The notes under the pieces are model-generated. The model ran no database searches. It was not told the DNA's origin and saw only the letters and a list, made by a program, of their open reading frames with translations. A program made the translations under genes and the position numbers. A stretch of 64,000 nt of DNA from assembly GCA_019925095.2 (NCBI GenBank), contig JAHHIN020000030.1:2384501-2448500 (forward strand), written 5' to 3'. Source of the stretch: Dendrolimus kikuchii. Its lineage: Eukaryota > Arthropoda > Insecta > Lepidoptera > Lasiocampidae. Of the stretch, positions 1 through 10,039 are shown one piece after another. Within the stretch, counting starts at the first letter, position 1. Each line of letters starts with the position of its first letter.

Positions 1-200
1 ATGCCACCGGGGAGGTCATCGACGTCGCACCCCTTCCGCTTTGTCTCTGTCAGACATAAGACATCCAGGCTTCTCTCATTCATTATATCAATCATTTCGT
101 CCATCTTATCTTTCATTCCACCTCTCACATTCCACGTGCCTATACGGCACTCTGCTCCTCTCGACCCGCCAGGTTTGGCGCTGCGTGAAGGGTGGCGGCT
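1..200 (-). mobile_element. RTE-clade LINE, 5' end of the endonuclease ORF (partial, runs off the window)
   Basis: Read on the minus strand, this edge is open and gives a stretch containing CRIGTWNVRGGMKDKMDEM followed by SLDVLCLTETKRKG. This is the N-terminal start of the apurinic-type endonuclease of RTE-like LINEs: the GTWNVRG strand and the catalytic-glutamate strand with ET-K. The ORF runs out of the window at position 1, so only about 60 residues are visible. The plus-strand frames over this stretch are shadows. The element lies head-out relative to the repeats at 338 onward. Assignment to RTE rests on this motif alone, and reverse transcriptase is not in view. Confidence 0.7.
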
Positions 201-337
201 CCCTTCGCCGCATGCGAAGGGGGCCTTTTAAATAAACTATTATTTATTGCTTTATAAGCTAACAACGCTTTACAGTACAAAAGGTAGGAGGAACAGGAAA
301 AAGCTTGTGTTGCCAGATGTCATTTTGTAATACCAAC

Positions 338-418
338 ATATATAAGTATAGATATAAGGCCGACACTGCACATGCACTTCCTCACAACACCAGCATGTAA
401 CAGATACACTCTACATTA
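338..418 (+). repeat. Dispersed repeat segment with TATA-like start (copy 1; copy 2 at 9585-9665)
   Basis: About 80 bp running from the TATATAAG-like motif through CTTCCTCACAACACCAGC to CTACATTA is shared almost exactly with 9585-9665. Both copies are followed at a distance by the palindromic GTACGGAACTCGAGTCCGTA motif and an AATAATAATAAT run (1499-1548 and 9833-9878). The pair therefore looks like two members of one element family, one of them carrying the extra 540-1282 segment. The element class is not recognised. Confidence 0.6.
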
Positions 419-570
419 TGTTGGTGTTGCAGTGGACTGTAGGACTGTAGAGGGTTGGTCGCTGGTTCGGGTAACAGTTTCCGAAATGAAACAACCGAAA
501 AACGATGCTACGGGAGGCTTCAACTTCGTTGGCGTCGGCGGGAGGGAGCTTCTTCTTACGAACTACGAAC

Positions 571-701
571 TAAACTTAACGAACTACAAAACGAACTATC
601 GCGAACTACCACGAACTATCACGAACTATCACGAACTACCACGAACTATCACGAACTATCACGAACTACCACGAACTATCACGAACTATCACGAACTACC
701 A
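571..701 (+). repeat. Minisatellite, 10-bp unit ACGAACTAYC in a 30-bp higher-order unit
   Basis: The array consists of ACGAACTACC and ACGAACTATC units in the order C-T-T repeated, giving a 30-bp higher-order period with about four periods. The inverted homologue at the right edge (about 63935-63980) has only scattered GTTCGT units. The array therefore expanded in this copy after the two copies separated. Confidence 0.9.
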
Positions 702-1089
702 AATGCGCCTTGAAGGCGTCTCATATTTATAGAAGCTGCCTCCGCCGACCCCTCGCTTCGTCGTAACACCCCCTTTACTTTATTTCCTTAATTTTACATA
801 TATTAAGCCTTATTTTAACTTTATCACTATCATACATTTTGGTACACCCTAGATCCTAGCCTATCTTGAGGGTCCTTACACAGTTATGACCCATAGTTTT
901 TGTTAGCGGGACGTCGTAATGGGCATTTTCCTCGCCCCCCGCTTCATTAGTATAAATATAAAGCGCTGAGCGCTCTTACCGTTACCTCATTACAAAAACG
1001 TGCGCTGTTGAGCGCGGACCTCTTCCTGCACTATCATTATGGCCTACTCGCTTTCGGAGTAGGCAGTAGTGCAGGCATACCTCACGGAT

Positions 1090-1262
1090 CCCGGGCTCCG
1101 GTTGCGTTCTGCAGTCCCGTAGCCCGGTTTCCGCTACCCTTTTTGGGTCCCGGGTTCCAGGCTGCGTTCTGCACGCCTGTAACCCGGTTCCCTTTTCATG
1201 TTGAGTCCCGGGCTCCAGGCGGCGTTCTGCACGCCCGTAGCCCGGTCTCATTTACCAGGATC
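1090..1262 (+). repeat. Three-unit tandem repeat of about 59 bp
   Basis: Units start at CCCGGG positions 1090, 1149 and 1207. Each holds a GCGTTCTGCA core followed by a TAGCCCGG or TAACCCGG motif. The same three units are present in reverse complement at about 63390-63560, so the triplication predates the divergence of the inverted pair. Confidence 0.85.
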
Positions 1263-1572
1263 TAATAGGGGTCCTACTTTCAATAAAAGGCAAAACGCTA
1301 TAACATTTATTCCCTAGTGAGTTAAGGCTTATTACATTTTATATATTTAATTCTTATAATTTATTTATTTAATTTCAAATTAATAACGGTTAAAAAATAA
1401 AACTATATCTATCTCAGTCCGACCCGTCCCTTTCCTGCGCCTAACGGTCGCGTCTACATGATCTATGAGACGTAACCTTCCGTACCTTTTGTAAAAAAAG
1501 GTACGGAACTCGAGTCCGTAGATATGTTAATAATAATAATAAAAAAAAACAGATTTTAAAGAAAATTTATCT

Positions 1573-1850
1573 CTTTTTTTATTGCTGAAACACAGCAGAC
1601 AGGCTGACGGCCTAACTGTGATGGAAAGTGGTTACCGTCGCCTATGGACATTAGCAATACGTCGACCTTGACGGAGAAACTGGAACCTGGCCACTGATGC
1701 CGAAACACAACTCAAAGTTGTTATGGCGGCATACACTAAACCAGGGGTGGTAGCCAACCAATCAAGAAAATGCCCTACCACCTGACTGTGGGTTGTTTTG
1801 TCGCCTCTTATAACAGGCCGCTCCGTTCCTGCACGGATAGAAATCTATGG
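1573..1850 (-). repeat. A-tailed dispersed retroposon family (copy 1)
   Basis: This belongs to a family seen at least seven times in the window (also 1966, 2287, 11055, 11740, 30628 and 52425). Its 3' end, read in the A-tail direction, is GTAACCGCTTTCCATCA, then GTGGGCCGTCTGCCTGTC, then CCTGCAATAAAAAA. Here the tail is seen as a poly-T run on the plus strand at about 1573. The body extends to a GTTCCTGCACGG motif. Members behave like a SINE or LINE 3' tail; none carries a usable ORF. Confidence 0.75.
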
Positions 1851-1965
1851 ATCTCATAACTCCTTTTTTTTACGAGGTGTAATCCGTCATGGACATCCTA
1901 CTCTTCGGGGACTACGGTAGGGTAGTGTTGAACTTCCGATGGCATGATTGGACCTACCTTTTTAT

Positions 1966-2275
1966 CCGTGCAGGAACGGAGAAAGAATACAATTTCCTGC
2001 GGCCGGGAGGCCTGTCGTAAGAGGCGACTTTACAACCCACAAGCCAGGTGGTAGGGCATTTGCCCGACTGGATGGCTGCCACCCCTGGTCTAAAGTATGT
2101 CGCCATAACAACCTTGAGTTGTGTTCCGGCATTAGTGACCAGGTTCCAGTCTCCCTTAAGAGAGCAGCAGCGCGTTTGTAGCACCTTTGGTGTTGCAAAT
2201 GTCCATAGGCGATGGTAACCGCTTTCCATCAAGTGGGCCGTCTGCCTGTCTGCTGAACTCCTGCAATAAAAAAAA
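1966..2275 (+). repeat. A-tailed dispersed retroposon family (copy 2)
   Basis: Nearly full-length copy opposite to copy 1, beginning GTGCAGGAACGGAGAAAG and ending in CCTGCAATAAAAAAAAAC. The overlapping ORFs on both strands come from this repeat and recur in other copies with frameshifts, so they are not genes. Confidence 0.8.
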
Positions 2276-2286
2276 ACAAAAAAAAA

Positions 2287-2381
2287 ACTTTGGTGTTGCA
2301 AATGTCCATAGGCGATGGTAACCGCTTTACATCAAGTGGGTCGTCTGCCTGTCTGCTGATCTCCTGCAATAAAAAAAAAAA
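2287..2381 (+). repeat. A-tailed dispersed retroposon family (copy 3, 3' end only)
   Basis: A second copy of only the last 85-90 bp of the retroposon, with its own A-run, directly follows copy 2. It looks like a partial tandem duplication of the 3' end. The stretch 2382-2631 that follows holds nothing I recognise. Confidence 0.75.
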
Positions 2382-2636
2382 ACAACTAAACCACCTCTGT
2401 GTTCCATCTTGATGCCGTTTGTCCGGACCTTGGGAACCAAAGACAACAAACGCGGCGGTGGCTCATTATAGAGCCCCTACGTAGGGAGGGTCGCTGACGC
2501 TCCTGCGTCAGCAATTACACGCACGTGTGGAAATCGCCACGCAGCGCCATCTATTATGTCATCCCGCCTATTTCATCCTAAAGACTGGCAAGAAATAACA
2601 ACACTGCAAATATATAGTTGTATACATTACTGTTAG

Positions 2637-2827
2637 TGTCCAAAGGTTTCAAAGCCAGGGGTTATAAAATAAAACACCCGGAAGATCGTAGACAATTTAT
2701 TATATAAACATTACCAGTATGGTCATGCAAAAAATGCGAACCATACCGCGATGCAATTCGGCGGTGGCGCCATCTAGTCTTATAAAGATAAAACTGGCAC
2801 TAAAGAAATTTCATTAGAAACTGGACA
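2637..2827 (-). repeat. 3' LTR of the Pao element
   Basis: 191 bp with 6-bp inverted ends TGTCCA and TGGACA, identical by eye to 8953-9143. It holds TTATAAAATAAA and TTATTATATAAAC, possible promoter or polyadenylation motifs. Target duplication GTTAG lies immediately to the left. Confidence 0.95.
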
Positions 2828-3235
2828 TACCACCGGCCAAGGACTAGTATAGTCCTTCAAACTACAAATAATAAAAGGTAACAAAAAAACAAACTATATT
2901 CATCAGCGATAGAGCTCATACAAATTAGTACAAATTAGAAATCGTGGACTGTAAACCAATAACTAAAGTGAGTTTTAGACCAAAATATGAAGCTTGAGAT
3001 AGAGTAGCATTTGTAACCGAATACAAGGTGGGTGGATGTCCAAGTTTGATATTAATTACTATTTTTAAAAGAAACAAAATAAATAACAATCAAATTAACA
3101 AAAAAATATTTAGATTACAAAAAAAGACTCTTGAAATAAAATGATAAACACGACATATCAACTAAGTACAAAAAAAATACAAACAATTTCAGGAAAAAAA
3201 ACAAAATGTTATTAATAACATAAAAATGGCTACAC

Positions 3236-6200
3236 TCAATCAGCAAGAGGTAAAACACAAAGCTTTGATGTTGGACGCTGAATTAAAGAATTTTTATATC
3301 GCAAAGTAACGACTCTGACGATACCGTCTTTTCCTGGATGTACTTTGTCTATCCTACCATGTAACCATTTGGCTGGAGGTAAGTTGTCTTCACGCACCAA
3401 AACAACGTCACCGACTTTTAGTACCGGCGTTTTAATGTTCCATTTATACCGTTGAAAGAATGCTGTCAAATATTCTAGAGACCAACGTCGCCAAAAGTTT
3501 TGCAACATACGCTGCGTCAATTGCCAACGACGTAAGCTACTTATTTGAGAAGTCTCGTAAGTATAATCAGGGGCTAAGAGAACAGGTTCCCCTATTAAAA
3601 AATGACCCGGAGTTAGAGGGGCGCAGTCATTTGGATCAGAACTGATTTGCCATAGCGGTCTAGAGTTGAGGCACGCCTCCACTTGAGCAAGTAGCGTAGA
3701 CATTTCTTCGTATGTCAGGGTAGAATCCCCTATAACACGTCTGAGATGGTGTTTCGTGCTTTTGATCCCTGCTTCCCATAAACCACCAAAGTTTGGGGCG
3801 TGAGGAGGGATGAAGTGCCATTGAGTTCCATTGTTGGATAACGAAGACGCGATTTCATTGTGAAATGAAGAGCGTTCGCTAGCAAACAAGGTTTTAAGTT
3901 CTCTAGCAGCTCCTACGAAATTGGTTCCATTGTCACTCCAGATATGATTACAGCGACCACGTCGAGCTATAAACCGTTTGAACGCAGCTAAAAAGCCTTC
4001 CGATGTAAGGTCTGATATCGCTTCTAAATGAACCGCTCGCGTGCTCATACAAACAAACAGACATATATAGCCTTTGTATGATTTCTGACCTCTACCTTTG
4101 GAAACTCGCATGTTAATTGGTCCGGCGTAATCTACGCCGGAATTAAGGAATGGTTTGTTTGGCGTAACTCGACATGACGGTAACTGTCCCATTAATTGTG
4201 TTTTACAGGATCCCGCGTAACGTATGCACGGTATACATTTGTGTATGTGAGCGCGAACTAAATTCTTCAATCTAGTTATCCAATATTTCATACGAACATA
4301 ATTACACGTCAGTTGAGAACCCCCGTGCATAGTTTTTTGATGTGCATCATCTACTATTAGTTTTGCCAAATTAGAATCTCCTGATATTATGATTGGATGC
4401 TTACTGTGATCAGGTAAATTAGAATTCGCGATTCGACCTCCTACTCTCAGTATTCCTGTATCGTCCAGAAATGGATTAAGTATTGCCAATTTATTCTTCT
4501 TGTTGACTGGTCGATTTTTCAAGAGATTTGCGATGTCGTCGCCAAATGACTGCGCTTGGTGTTGTCGGATACAAGTGATAAGAGCCTTTTGAATTTCAAT
4601 GGCTGTGAGATACGTTATTGATTTTGTATTTGATATATTGTTTTTATTTATTGAGGGTCTAATACAGAGAAATCGTTTGCAATAAGCAATGACACGAACT
4701 AGTTTTCGCAAAGTCGAAAATTTAGCACAAATGTCATCATCAAAATGTATTAGTGCAGTTGCCATGTGTGTTTTGATTACTCTTGACTCTAAATCCAATT
4801 TTGTACATATTGATATAGGCTTACTGTATTCGATGACACTGTCACATAACCAACTCGGACCACGTTTCCATAGAGTATTGTTGATCAACTCGGTTGGGGT
4901 AATCCCACGAGATGCGCAATCGGCGGGGTTGTCTCTGGATTGGACGTATGACCATTGTGACGAATCTAAAACGTTTAATATTTCAGCAGTACGGTTGGCG
5001 ACAAAGGTCTTCCAACGGCTTGGGTGATCGCTCAACCACGCTAATACGATCGTCGAATCAGTCCATGCATGTACTTCTGACTTATTTATATTTAAAGTAT
5101 TAGCGACTTCGCGAAGCAACTTCGTCACTAATACCGCTCCACACAATTCTAATCTAGGCGTGGATACTTGTTTGATGGGTGCGACCTTCGTTTTGGCTGT
5201 AACTAAATGCGACTCGATTATGCCTTCAGCGGAAACACATCTTGAATATACAACTGCAGCATAAGCAGAGTTGGACGCATCACAAAACCCATGAAGTTCA
5301 ATTAGGTTATCAGTATTGGTATTATGAATCCAACGTGGAATATGAAAGCTCATTAAAAGTGGTAACTCCTTTCGGTAGAGATCCCACTCGTGGAATACAC
5401 TCTCTGGAACTTTATCGTCCCAACCAAGGCCCGCAATCCATAACTTTTGTATAAATATCTTAGCAGTAATAAGACATGGCGCTATCCATCCTAGGGGATC
5501 ATACAAGCGACAAATTTCTGAAATAATTTGACGCTTAGTATCTGGTAGAGAAGAATTTGATGATAATTTAACTGAATAATCAAATTCGTCCGTCCGGCGA
5601 TTCCATGTAAGGCCTAGAATTTTAGTGATATCATCTACACGAATTTCCTTATCAATTCCTGTATTTTCTTCTAAAGCTTCTAACATTTCTATTTTGTTAC
5701 TAGCCCATTTTTGTAAAGTAAAACCACCTTTACCTAATAATGCGTTCATTTGATGATACACCTTTATGGCTTCTGCTTCGGTTTGACATCCTGTTATTAA
5801 ATCATCGATATAAAAATCGCTCTTAACTCTATGTGATACTAATGGAAATTGTTGGCCTTCATCGTCCGCAACTTGTTGAAGAGTTTTAACGGCTAAGTAA
5901 GGTGCGCATGATGTTCCGAAAGTCACTGTTAATAATCTATAGTCTTGAATATGGTATTTCACGTCATCTCTCCAAACGATCCTTTGATAGTCAATATGTT
6001 TGTCAGAGAGCTTAACCTGTCTATACATCTTTACGATATCGGCAGTCAAAGATATTGGGTGCATACGCCACCGCATAATAATATGACGTAGCTCTGGCTG
6101 TATAGTTGGTCCTATCATTAATGTGTCGTTTAAAGATATTCCGTTGGCTCTCCTCTCTGAAGCATTGAATACCACCCTAGTTTTTGTGGTTGTCTTGTCC

Positions 6201-8431
6201 GTACGAACCACGGCGTGATGAGGCAGCCACATTTTTCCGCTTTTCTTCTGAGCTTCAGGGACCTTTTCCATATGTCCTAGAAGTAAGTATTCGTTTAAAA
6301 CCTCTGTATAATTCTGTTTAGCTTCCTTACATTTGCTTAGCCTTTTTTCCAAACATAAAAGTCTTTTAACAGCAACCGCTCTCGTGTCTCCGTAGTCATT
6401 CGTTTCTACCATTTCTGTTCGAAAAGGTAATTCTACAATATATCTTCCAGTGTTATCTCTTCGAGTAGTTGCTTTAAAGTGATCTTCACATGCTTGTTCT
6501 TCGGGCGTCAATAATTTCACATGTGACTCGGGCTCGGACTCTAATTCCCAGAACCTTTTTAACAAATCATTATCATCTATTTGAGCGTGCATGTTTACGA
6601 TGACATTATGACACTTTCGCTGTTCGTTATGATTAACTTGACCCGACAATATCCATCCAAGGTGAGTATCCTGCGCAATAGCCATACCTGTGGGACTTTT
6701 GAGTAGCCCCACCTTCAGAATGCTACAATATACCTCGGCACCTAATAAAATATCAATCTTATTAGGTATATCATATTGTGGATCGGCAAGATTGAGGTGC
6801 TCCAGTTCTGGCCATGAAGGAAGAATAACTTTCCTCTCTGGAAGAACGGAAGTTACTGTGTTTAATACATGAGCAGTTACTTGCAATTGAAAGGAGAGAT
6901 CATGTAGTGATTGCATATTAACCTTAACTATATACTTTGAGATTGCACCACTTTGTACTCCACCTAAGCCTGAAATAGTACTACTGGTAGCGCTCTTATT
7001 CAATTTCAACAACTGAACTGCCGCCTCAGATATGAAAGAAGCTTGAGACCCTTGGTCAAGCAAAGCTCTTAATACCTGGGAATCTCCATTGGGTGACTGA
7101 ATACGAATTAAAGCGGTGGCTAACAACGTTTGTACTCTTCCCGTCGCAAAATAGTTTGCAATGCGTGCGGTCTCATCCGTCATTGAAGACGCTTCCGGAA
7201 GTTCCTCGTTTTCCGTAGAGTTAGTAGCAACCGCTACGGTTAACGGGCTGGCTGAACCATGAAGAAGCGTATGATGTTTAGCTTTACATAGGCGACACCT
7301 TGTTGGTACTCTACAAGAAATACTGGTGTGATTATTACCAAGGCAGTTGAAACAAAGTCTTAAAGCTTTAACTATATCTCTACGACTCGGCACAGTTTCT
7401 TTGGTAAAGTTTGGGCACGAATATAATTTGTGGTTTTCAGTGCAGTGAGGACAACTTACCTTTGTTTCAATATTGTGTAAAACTTTAGGGTTGCTACTTA
7501 AGTAAGGCTTGGTTGCATTTGATTTAATTTTTGTTGGCTCTACAAATTCTAAAGCCCGATATCGACACTCTAAAAACTCTTTAAATTGTGTAAACGATGG
7601 TAACTCTTCAGATAAAGTATTTACATGTAGTTCCCATTGTTTACGCGTTTCTGCATCTAATTTTAAACTAACAATGTATACAATGATTAAATCGCCGTAA
7701 TCCTTGATACCCAAATTTGATAATTCATGAATACAATCAGACGTGGTATCTAAAAGCTCTTTAAGAGAATGAGAAGATTCACAAGTCATAGCTCGTTGAC
7801 CAAATAAACGTTTCAGTGTACAATTTGACATATATCGTTTATTGTCATATCGGTTTTGCAACAATTCCCAACATTTAATATAATTAGTCTGAGTGATGGG
7901 AATATGTCGGAGCAATTGTTCAGCTTCTCCCTTTAGTTGTGTCTTAAGATAATGCAGGCGTTGAACATCGTCTAGAGCATCGTTATTGTGTACTAATGAT
8001 ACAAATAAATCCTTAAATGTGGACCATTCTGCGTATCCTCCCGAAAAGGTCGGCATAGATATCTTAGGTAATCTCACGATTGATTCTGTGTGAACCTTTG
8101 CACTAGAAGCATCTTTACTTGCTGACGTGGCAGGTTTCATGGACTGTAGGACGGCTTTCAACTCTCCCTTGTACATCAAATAAGTTTCGTAGCCATCTTG
8201 GAAGGTTTCCCTTTTTGTGTAATTCTCTAAGAGTTCTGTCTTATAAGTGCTAATAATGCTTTCATGCTTTTTAGAAAATCTCGCTATTAAATCCTCTAAA
8301 CCCTCCAATCTTGCGATAACGTAAGAGTCTGTAATTCTCTCTTTCGGTGATTTTTTAAAATTATTTCTCCCTTTTTCTATTTGATTCTTCAAATCATCCA
8401 TTACTCTTAAGTCTGCGTCCATCTTTGCCAT
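3236..8431 (-). CDS. Pao-type Gag-Pol polyprotein, intact
   Basis: One open frame of about 1,731 residues from the first ATG (8431). The frame is open for 35 further codons upstream but without an ATG. In order it shows: a coiled-coil-rich N-terminus; a DUF1759-like gag region (LPKISMPTFSGGYAEWSTFK); zinc-binding C/H clusters (CPHC...C; CFNCLGNNHTSISC; CRLCKAKHH); a retropepsin-like protease with ALLDQGSQASF; reverse transcriptase with YIDD; an RNase H-like region (HGFCDASNSAYAAV); an integrase zinc-binding domain; a DDE integrase core (GVDYAGP, WSDNGTNF, GGLWEAGIKS); and a DUF5641-like C-terminal domain (VREDNLPPAKWLHGRID). These make the particle protein and copy and insert the element's cDNA. 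All expected domains are present without a break, so the protein could be functional. Short plus-strand ORFs here are shadows. Confidence 0.95.
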   Translation of the reverse strand: MAKMDADLRVMDDLKNQIEKGRNNFKKSPKERITDSYVIARLEGLEDLIARFSKKHESIISTYKTELLENYTKRETFQDGYETYLMYKGELKAVLQSMKPATSASKDASSAKVHTESIVRLPKISMPTFSGGYAEWSTFKDLFVSLVHNNDALDDVQRLHYLKTQLKGEAEQLLRHIPITQTNYIKCWELLQNRYDNKRYMSNCTLKRLFGQRAMTCESSHSLKELLDTTSDCIHELSNLGIKDYGDLIIVYIVSLKLDAETRKQWELHVNTLSEELPSFTQFKEFLECRYRALEFVEPTKIKSNATKPYLSSNPKVLHNIETKVSCPHCTENHKLYSCPNFTKETVPSRRDIVKALRLCFNCLGNNHTSISCRVPTRCRLCKAKHHTLLHGSASPLTVAVATNSTENEELPEASSMTDETARIANYFATGRVQTLLATALIRIQSPNGDSQVLRALLDQGSQASFISEAAVQLLKLNKSATSSTISGLGGVQSGAISKYIVKVNMQSLHDLSFQLQVTAHVLNTVTSVLPERKVILPSWPELEHLNLADPQYDIPNKIDILLGAEVYCSILKVGLLKSPTGMAIAQDTHLGWILSGQVNHNEQRKCHNVIVNMHAQIDDNDLLKRFWELESEPESHVKLLTPEEQACEDHFKATTRRDNTGRYIVELPFRTEMVETNDYGDTRAVAVKRLLCLEKRLSKCKEAKQNYTEVLNEYLLLGHMEKVPEAQKKSGKMWLPHHAVVRTDKTTTKTRVVFNASERRANGISLNDTLMIGPTIQPELRHIIMRWRMHPISLTADIVKMYRQVKLSDKHIDYQRIVWRDDVKYHIQDYRLLTVTFGTSCAPYLAVKTLQQVADDEGQQFPLVSHRVKSDFYIDDLITGCQTEAEAIKVYHQMNALLGKGGFTLQKWASNKIEMLEALEENTGIDKEIRVDDITKILGLTWNRRTDEFDYSVKLSSNSSLPDTKRQIISEICRLYDPLGWIAPCLITAKIFIQKLWIAGLGWDDKVPESVFHEWDLYRKELPLLMSFHIPRWIHNTNTDNLIELHGFCDASNSAYAAVVYSRCVSAEGIIESHLVTAKTKVAPIKQVSTPRLELCGAVLVTKLLREVANTLNINKSEVHAWTDSTIVLAWLSDHPSRWKTFVANRTAEILNVLDSSQWSYVQSRDNPADCASRGITPTELINNTLWKRGPSWLCDSVIEYSKPISICTKLDLESRVIKTHMATALIHFDDDICAKFSTLRKLVRVIAYCKRFLCIRPSINKNNISNTKSITYLTAIEIQKALITCIRQHQAQSFGDDIANLLKNRPVNKKNKLAILNPFLDDTGILRVGGRIANSNLPDHSKHPIIISGDSNLAKLIVDDAHQKTMHGGSQLTCNYVRMKYWITRLKNLVRAHIHKCIPCIRYAGSCKTQLMGQLPSCRVTPNKPFLNSGVDYAGPINMRVSKGRGQKSYKGYICLFVCMSTRAVHLEAISDLTSEGFLAAFKRFIARRGRCNHIWSDNGTNFVGAARELKTLFASERSSFHNEIASSLSNNGTQWHFIPPHAPNFGGLWEAGIKSTKHHLRRVIGDSTLTYEEMSTLLAQVEACLNSRPLWQISSDPNDCAPLTPGHFLIGEPVLLAPDYTYETSQISSLRRWQLTQRMLQNFWRRWSLEYLTAFFQRYKWNIKTPVLKVGDVVLVREDNLPPAKWLHGRIDKVHPGKDGIVRVVTLRYKNSLIQRPTSKLCVLPLAD

Positions 8432-8934
8432 ACAAAATATTAGCTTCTCTAAGTTCAAATTAATTTCAATTTTCAAGTCAGGCAATCCAAAATTTTCTAA
8501 GTCTATATCAATCAAAATTTGTAAGGTCCAGTTCAAGCAACTTTTTTTTGCAAGTATAAATCAATTTAAAATTTTGAAAGTTCAAAATTATTTGAAATTT
8601 TCTAAGTTCCAAGTGGCGCCAATTTTTCTAAGTCCAGTTGACGGTGAAATTTTTCTAAGTGTTTTAGAACATGTACACCGTTCTAAAATTGGGCATAGGT
8701 TCCCCGTCTCGTCGTTTTTTCGCAAATTATTCTGTCCTAATCTACACTTTAAAATTTCACAAGTCTATTTCTTCACTAAAAATCAAAGTACTCACAGTTT
8801 TAGTCCAGTATACTACCGATTGGGTTCCTTTATAGTCCGCCAGATGATGCTGCTGTCACCACACTTAGAACACTTCACTGCACAACACTTATTATTTCAC
8901 TACAATAGGTACCAACTTTTTGTATCAAAAAGCG

Positions 8935-8951
8935 ATCCGGCTCGAAGGACC
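8935..8951 (-). promoter_or_regulatory. Primer-binding site, tRNA-Tyr type
   Basis: The 17 bases beside the 5' LTR read ATCCGGCTCGAAGGACC on the plus strand. This equals the 3' end of insect tRNA-Tyr up to the last A of CCA. On the element's strand it is therefore the complement to which that tRNA would anneal to prime minus-strand DNA. One base separates it from the LTR. The tRNA match is from memory of the insect tRNA-Tyr acceptor and T-stem. Confidence 0.75.
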
Positions 8952-8952
8952 C

Positions 8953-9143
8953 TGTCCAAAGGTTTCAAAGCCAGGGGTTATAAAATAAAACACCCGGAAG
9001 ATCGTAGACAATTTATTATATAAACATTACCAGTATGGTCATGCAAAAAATGCGAACCATACCGCGATGCAATTCGGCGGTGGCGCCATCTAGTCTTATA
9101 AAGATAAAACTGGCACTAAAGAAATTTCATTAGAAACTGGACA
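8953..9143 (-). repeat. 5' LTR of the Pao element
   Basis: 191 bp, identical by eye to 2637-2827, followed by the target duplication GTTAG at 9144-9148. Transcription of the element would start here and run leftward. Confidence 0.95.
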
Positions 9144-9148
9144 GTTAG

Positions 9149-10039
9149 CTTTAACAAAGTTAATAAGCAGTTGTTAGTAAAGTTATTAATAAGCGTCAAA
9201 AGGAATGTAGCAGTGTTTATGTTTAGATTTAATCATTTTGTTGTGTTTAGTTTTCCCGTTAGAAGTGTCACAGTATTAGATAGATTGAATAATTAATTTT
9301 GATGTAGTGTAACTTGATATTTGTTTCTGTTCTTTTTCTAGATCATAAGTATCCATTTTTGGTTTAGATTTATTATCATGTATTGTTAGGCCTTTTTATG
9401 GAAATACTGTAGGATAATATTTAGTAATAAATAACATAAGAAACAAATTTGGCAATAAAAAACCTGACAGAATTAAAAACCTGTATATAGATATGTAGGT
9501 TGTAAGTACAGAACATATATATCGGGGGCTTTATAACATATAGGCGTAAAGAAAAAAAGAGCACACATGGCACTAGATACGACTATATATAAGTATAGAT
9601 ATAAGGCCAACACTGCACATACACTTCCTCACAACACCAGCATGTAACAGATACACTCTACATTAGTATAAGTTTAGTATTAAAATTAGAATAAATTAAT
9701 ATAATAAGTTATTCTTAAGGTACACCAAAACAGAAAAATTACTACATATAATGTCACATACACTAACAAAAATAAACAATAAGCGTGTATGGAGTCTCAA
9801 ATTTTTCATAGAAATTAAGTAGTAAAAAAGGGTACGGAACTCGAGTCCGTAGAGATATTAATAATAATAATAAAAAAATTAAAAAAACCATGCATGTTAC
9901 AATTTATAGTCTTACCAGTATGTAAGTTGTACCGAAAACGAAGGGTATTCCGAATTTCAGCTTTATACAATCAACTAGTTTTGTTTTATTTTATACTAGC
10001 GGTCCCGGCAGACGTTGTCCTGCTCTGAAAAAAATAAAA
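9149..10039. other. AT-rich stretch with a second copy of the 338-type repeat
   Basis: No convincing ORF. At 9585-9665 it repeats the 338-418 segment, and at about 9833-9878 it repeats the GTACGGAACTCGAGTCCGTA palindrome with AATAAT run found at 1499-1548. Without the intervening GC-rich block, this copy looks like the short form of that element family. Confidence 0.6.

Larger units (their letters stand above)
540..1282 (+). repeat. GC-rich repeat, left copy of an inverted pair (partner 63358-64000)
   Basis: This segment recurs in reverse complement at the right edge of the window with high similarity over more than 600 bp. The shared part begins at the GGGAGGGAGCTTCTTC-like edge and ends at GGATCTAATAGGGGTCCTAC. 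Internal landmarks kept in both copies are two TATA-like motifs, the three-unit 59-bp tandem repeat (1090-1262) and the CTTTCGGAGTAGGC block. The left copy carries an expanded 10-bp array that the right copy lacks. I see no convincing coding sequence; the short ORFs here are by-products of GC content. The class of repeat is unknown to me. Confidence 0.7.
2637..9143 (-). mobile_element. Complete Pao-type BEL LTR retrotransposon
   Basis: A 6,507-bp element bounded by two 191-bp LTRs (2637-2827 and 8953-9143) that I cannot distinguish by eye. Each begins TGTCCA and ends TGGACA. The 5-bp sequence GTTAG precedes (2632-2636) and follows (9144-9148) the element as a target duplication. Inside are a primer site matching the tRNA-Tyr 3' end (8935-8951) and a single long gag-pol ORF on the minus strand. 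No strong polypurine tract is obvious next to the 3' LTR; the neighbouring sequence is only GGCCGGTGG-like. Identical LTRs plus an open ORF indicate recent insertion. Confidence 0.95.

Noticed and set aside
571..701. Regular array looking like a CRISPR
   Set aside because: Units are 10 bp with no unique spacers, and the region is eukaryotic. It is a minisatellite.
1008..1265. ORFs on both strands of the GC-rich repeat
   Set aside because: They translate the 59-bp tandem units and recur with changes in the inverted copy. There is no conserved protein.
8935..8951. tRNA-Tyr gene end
   Set aside because: Only the last 17 bases match and no cloverleaf surrounds them. Its place beside the LTR makes it a primer-binding site.
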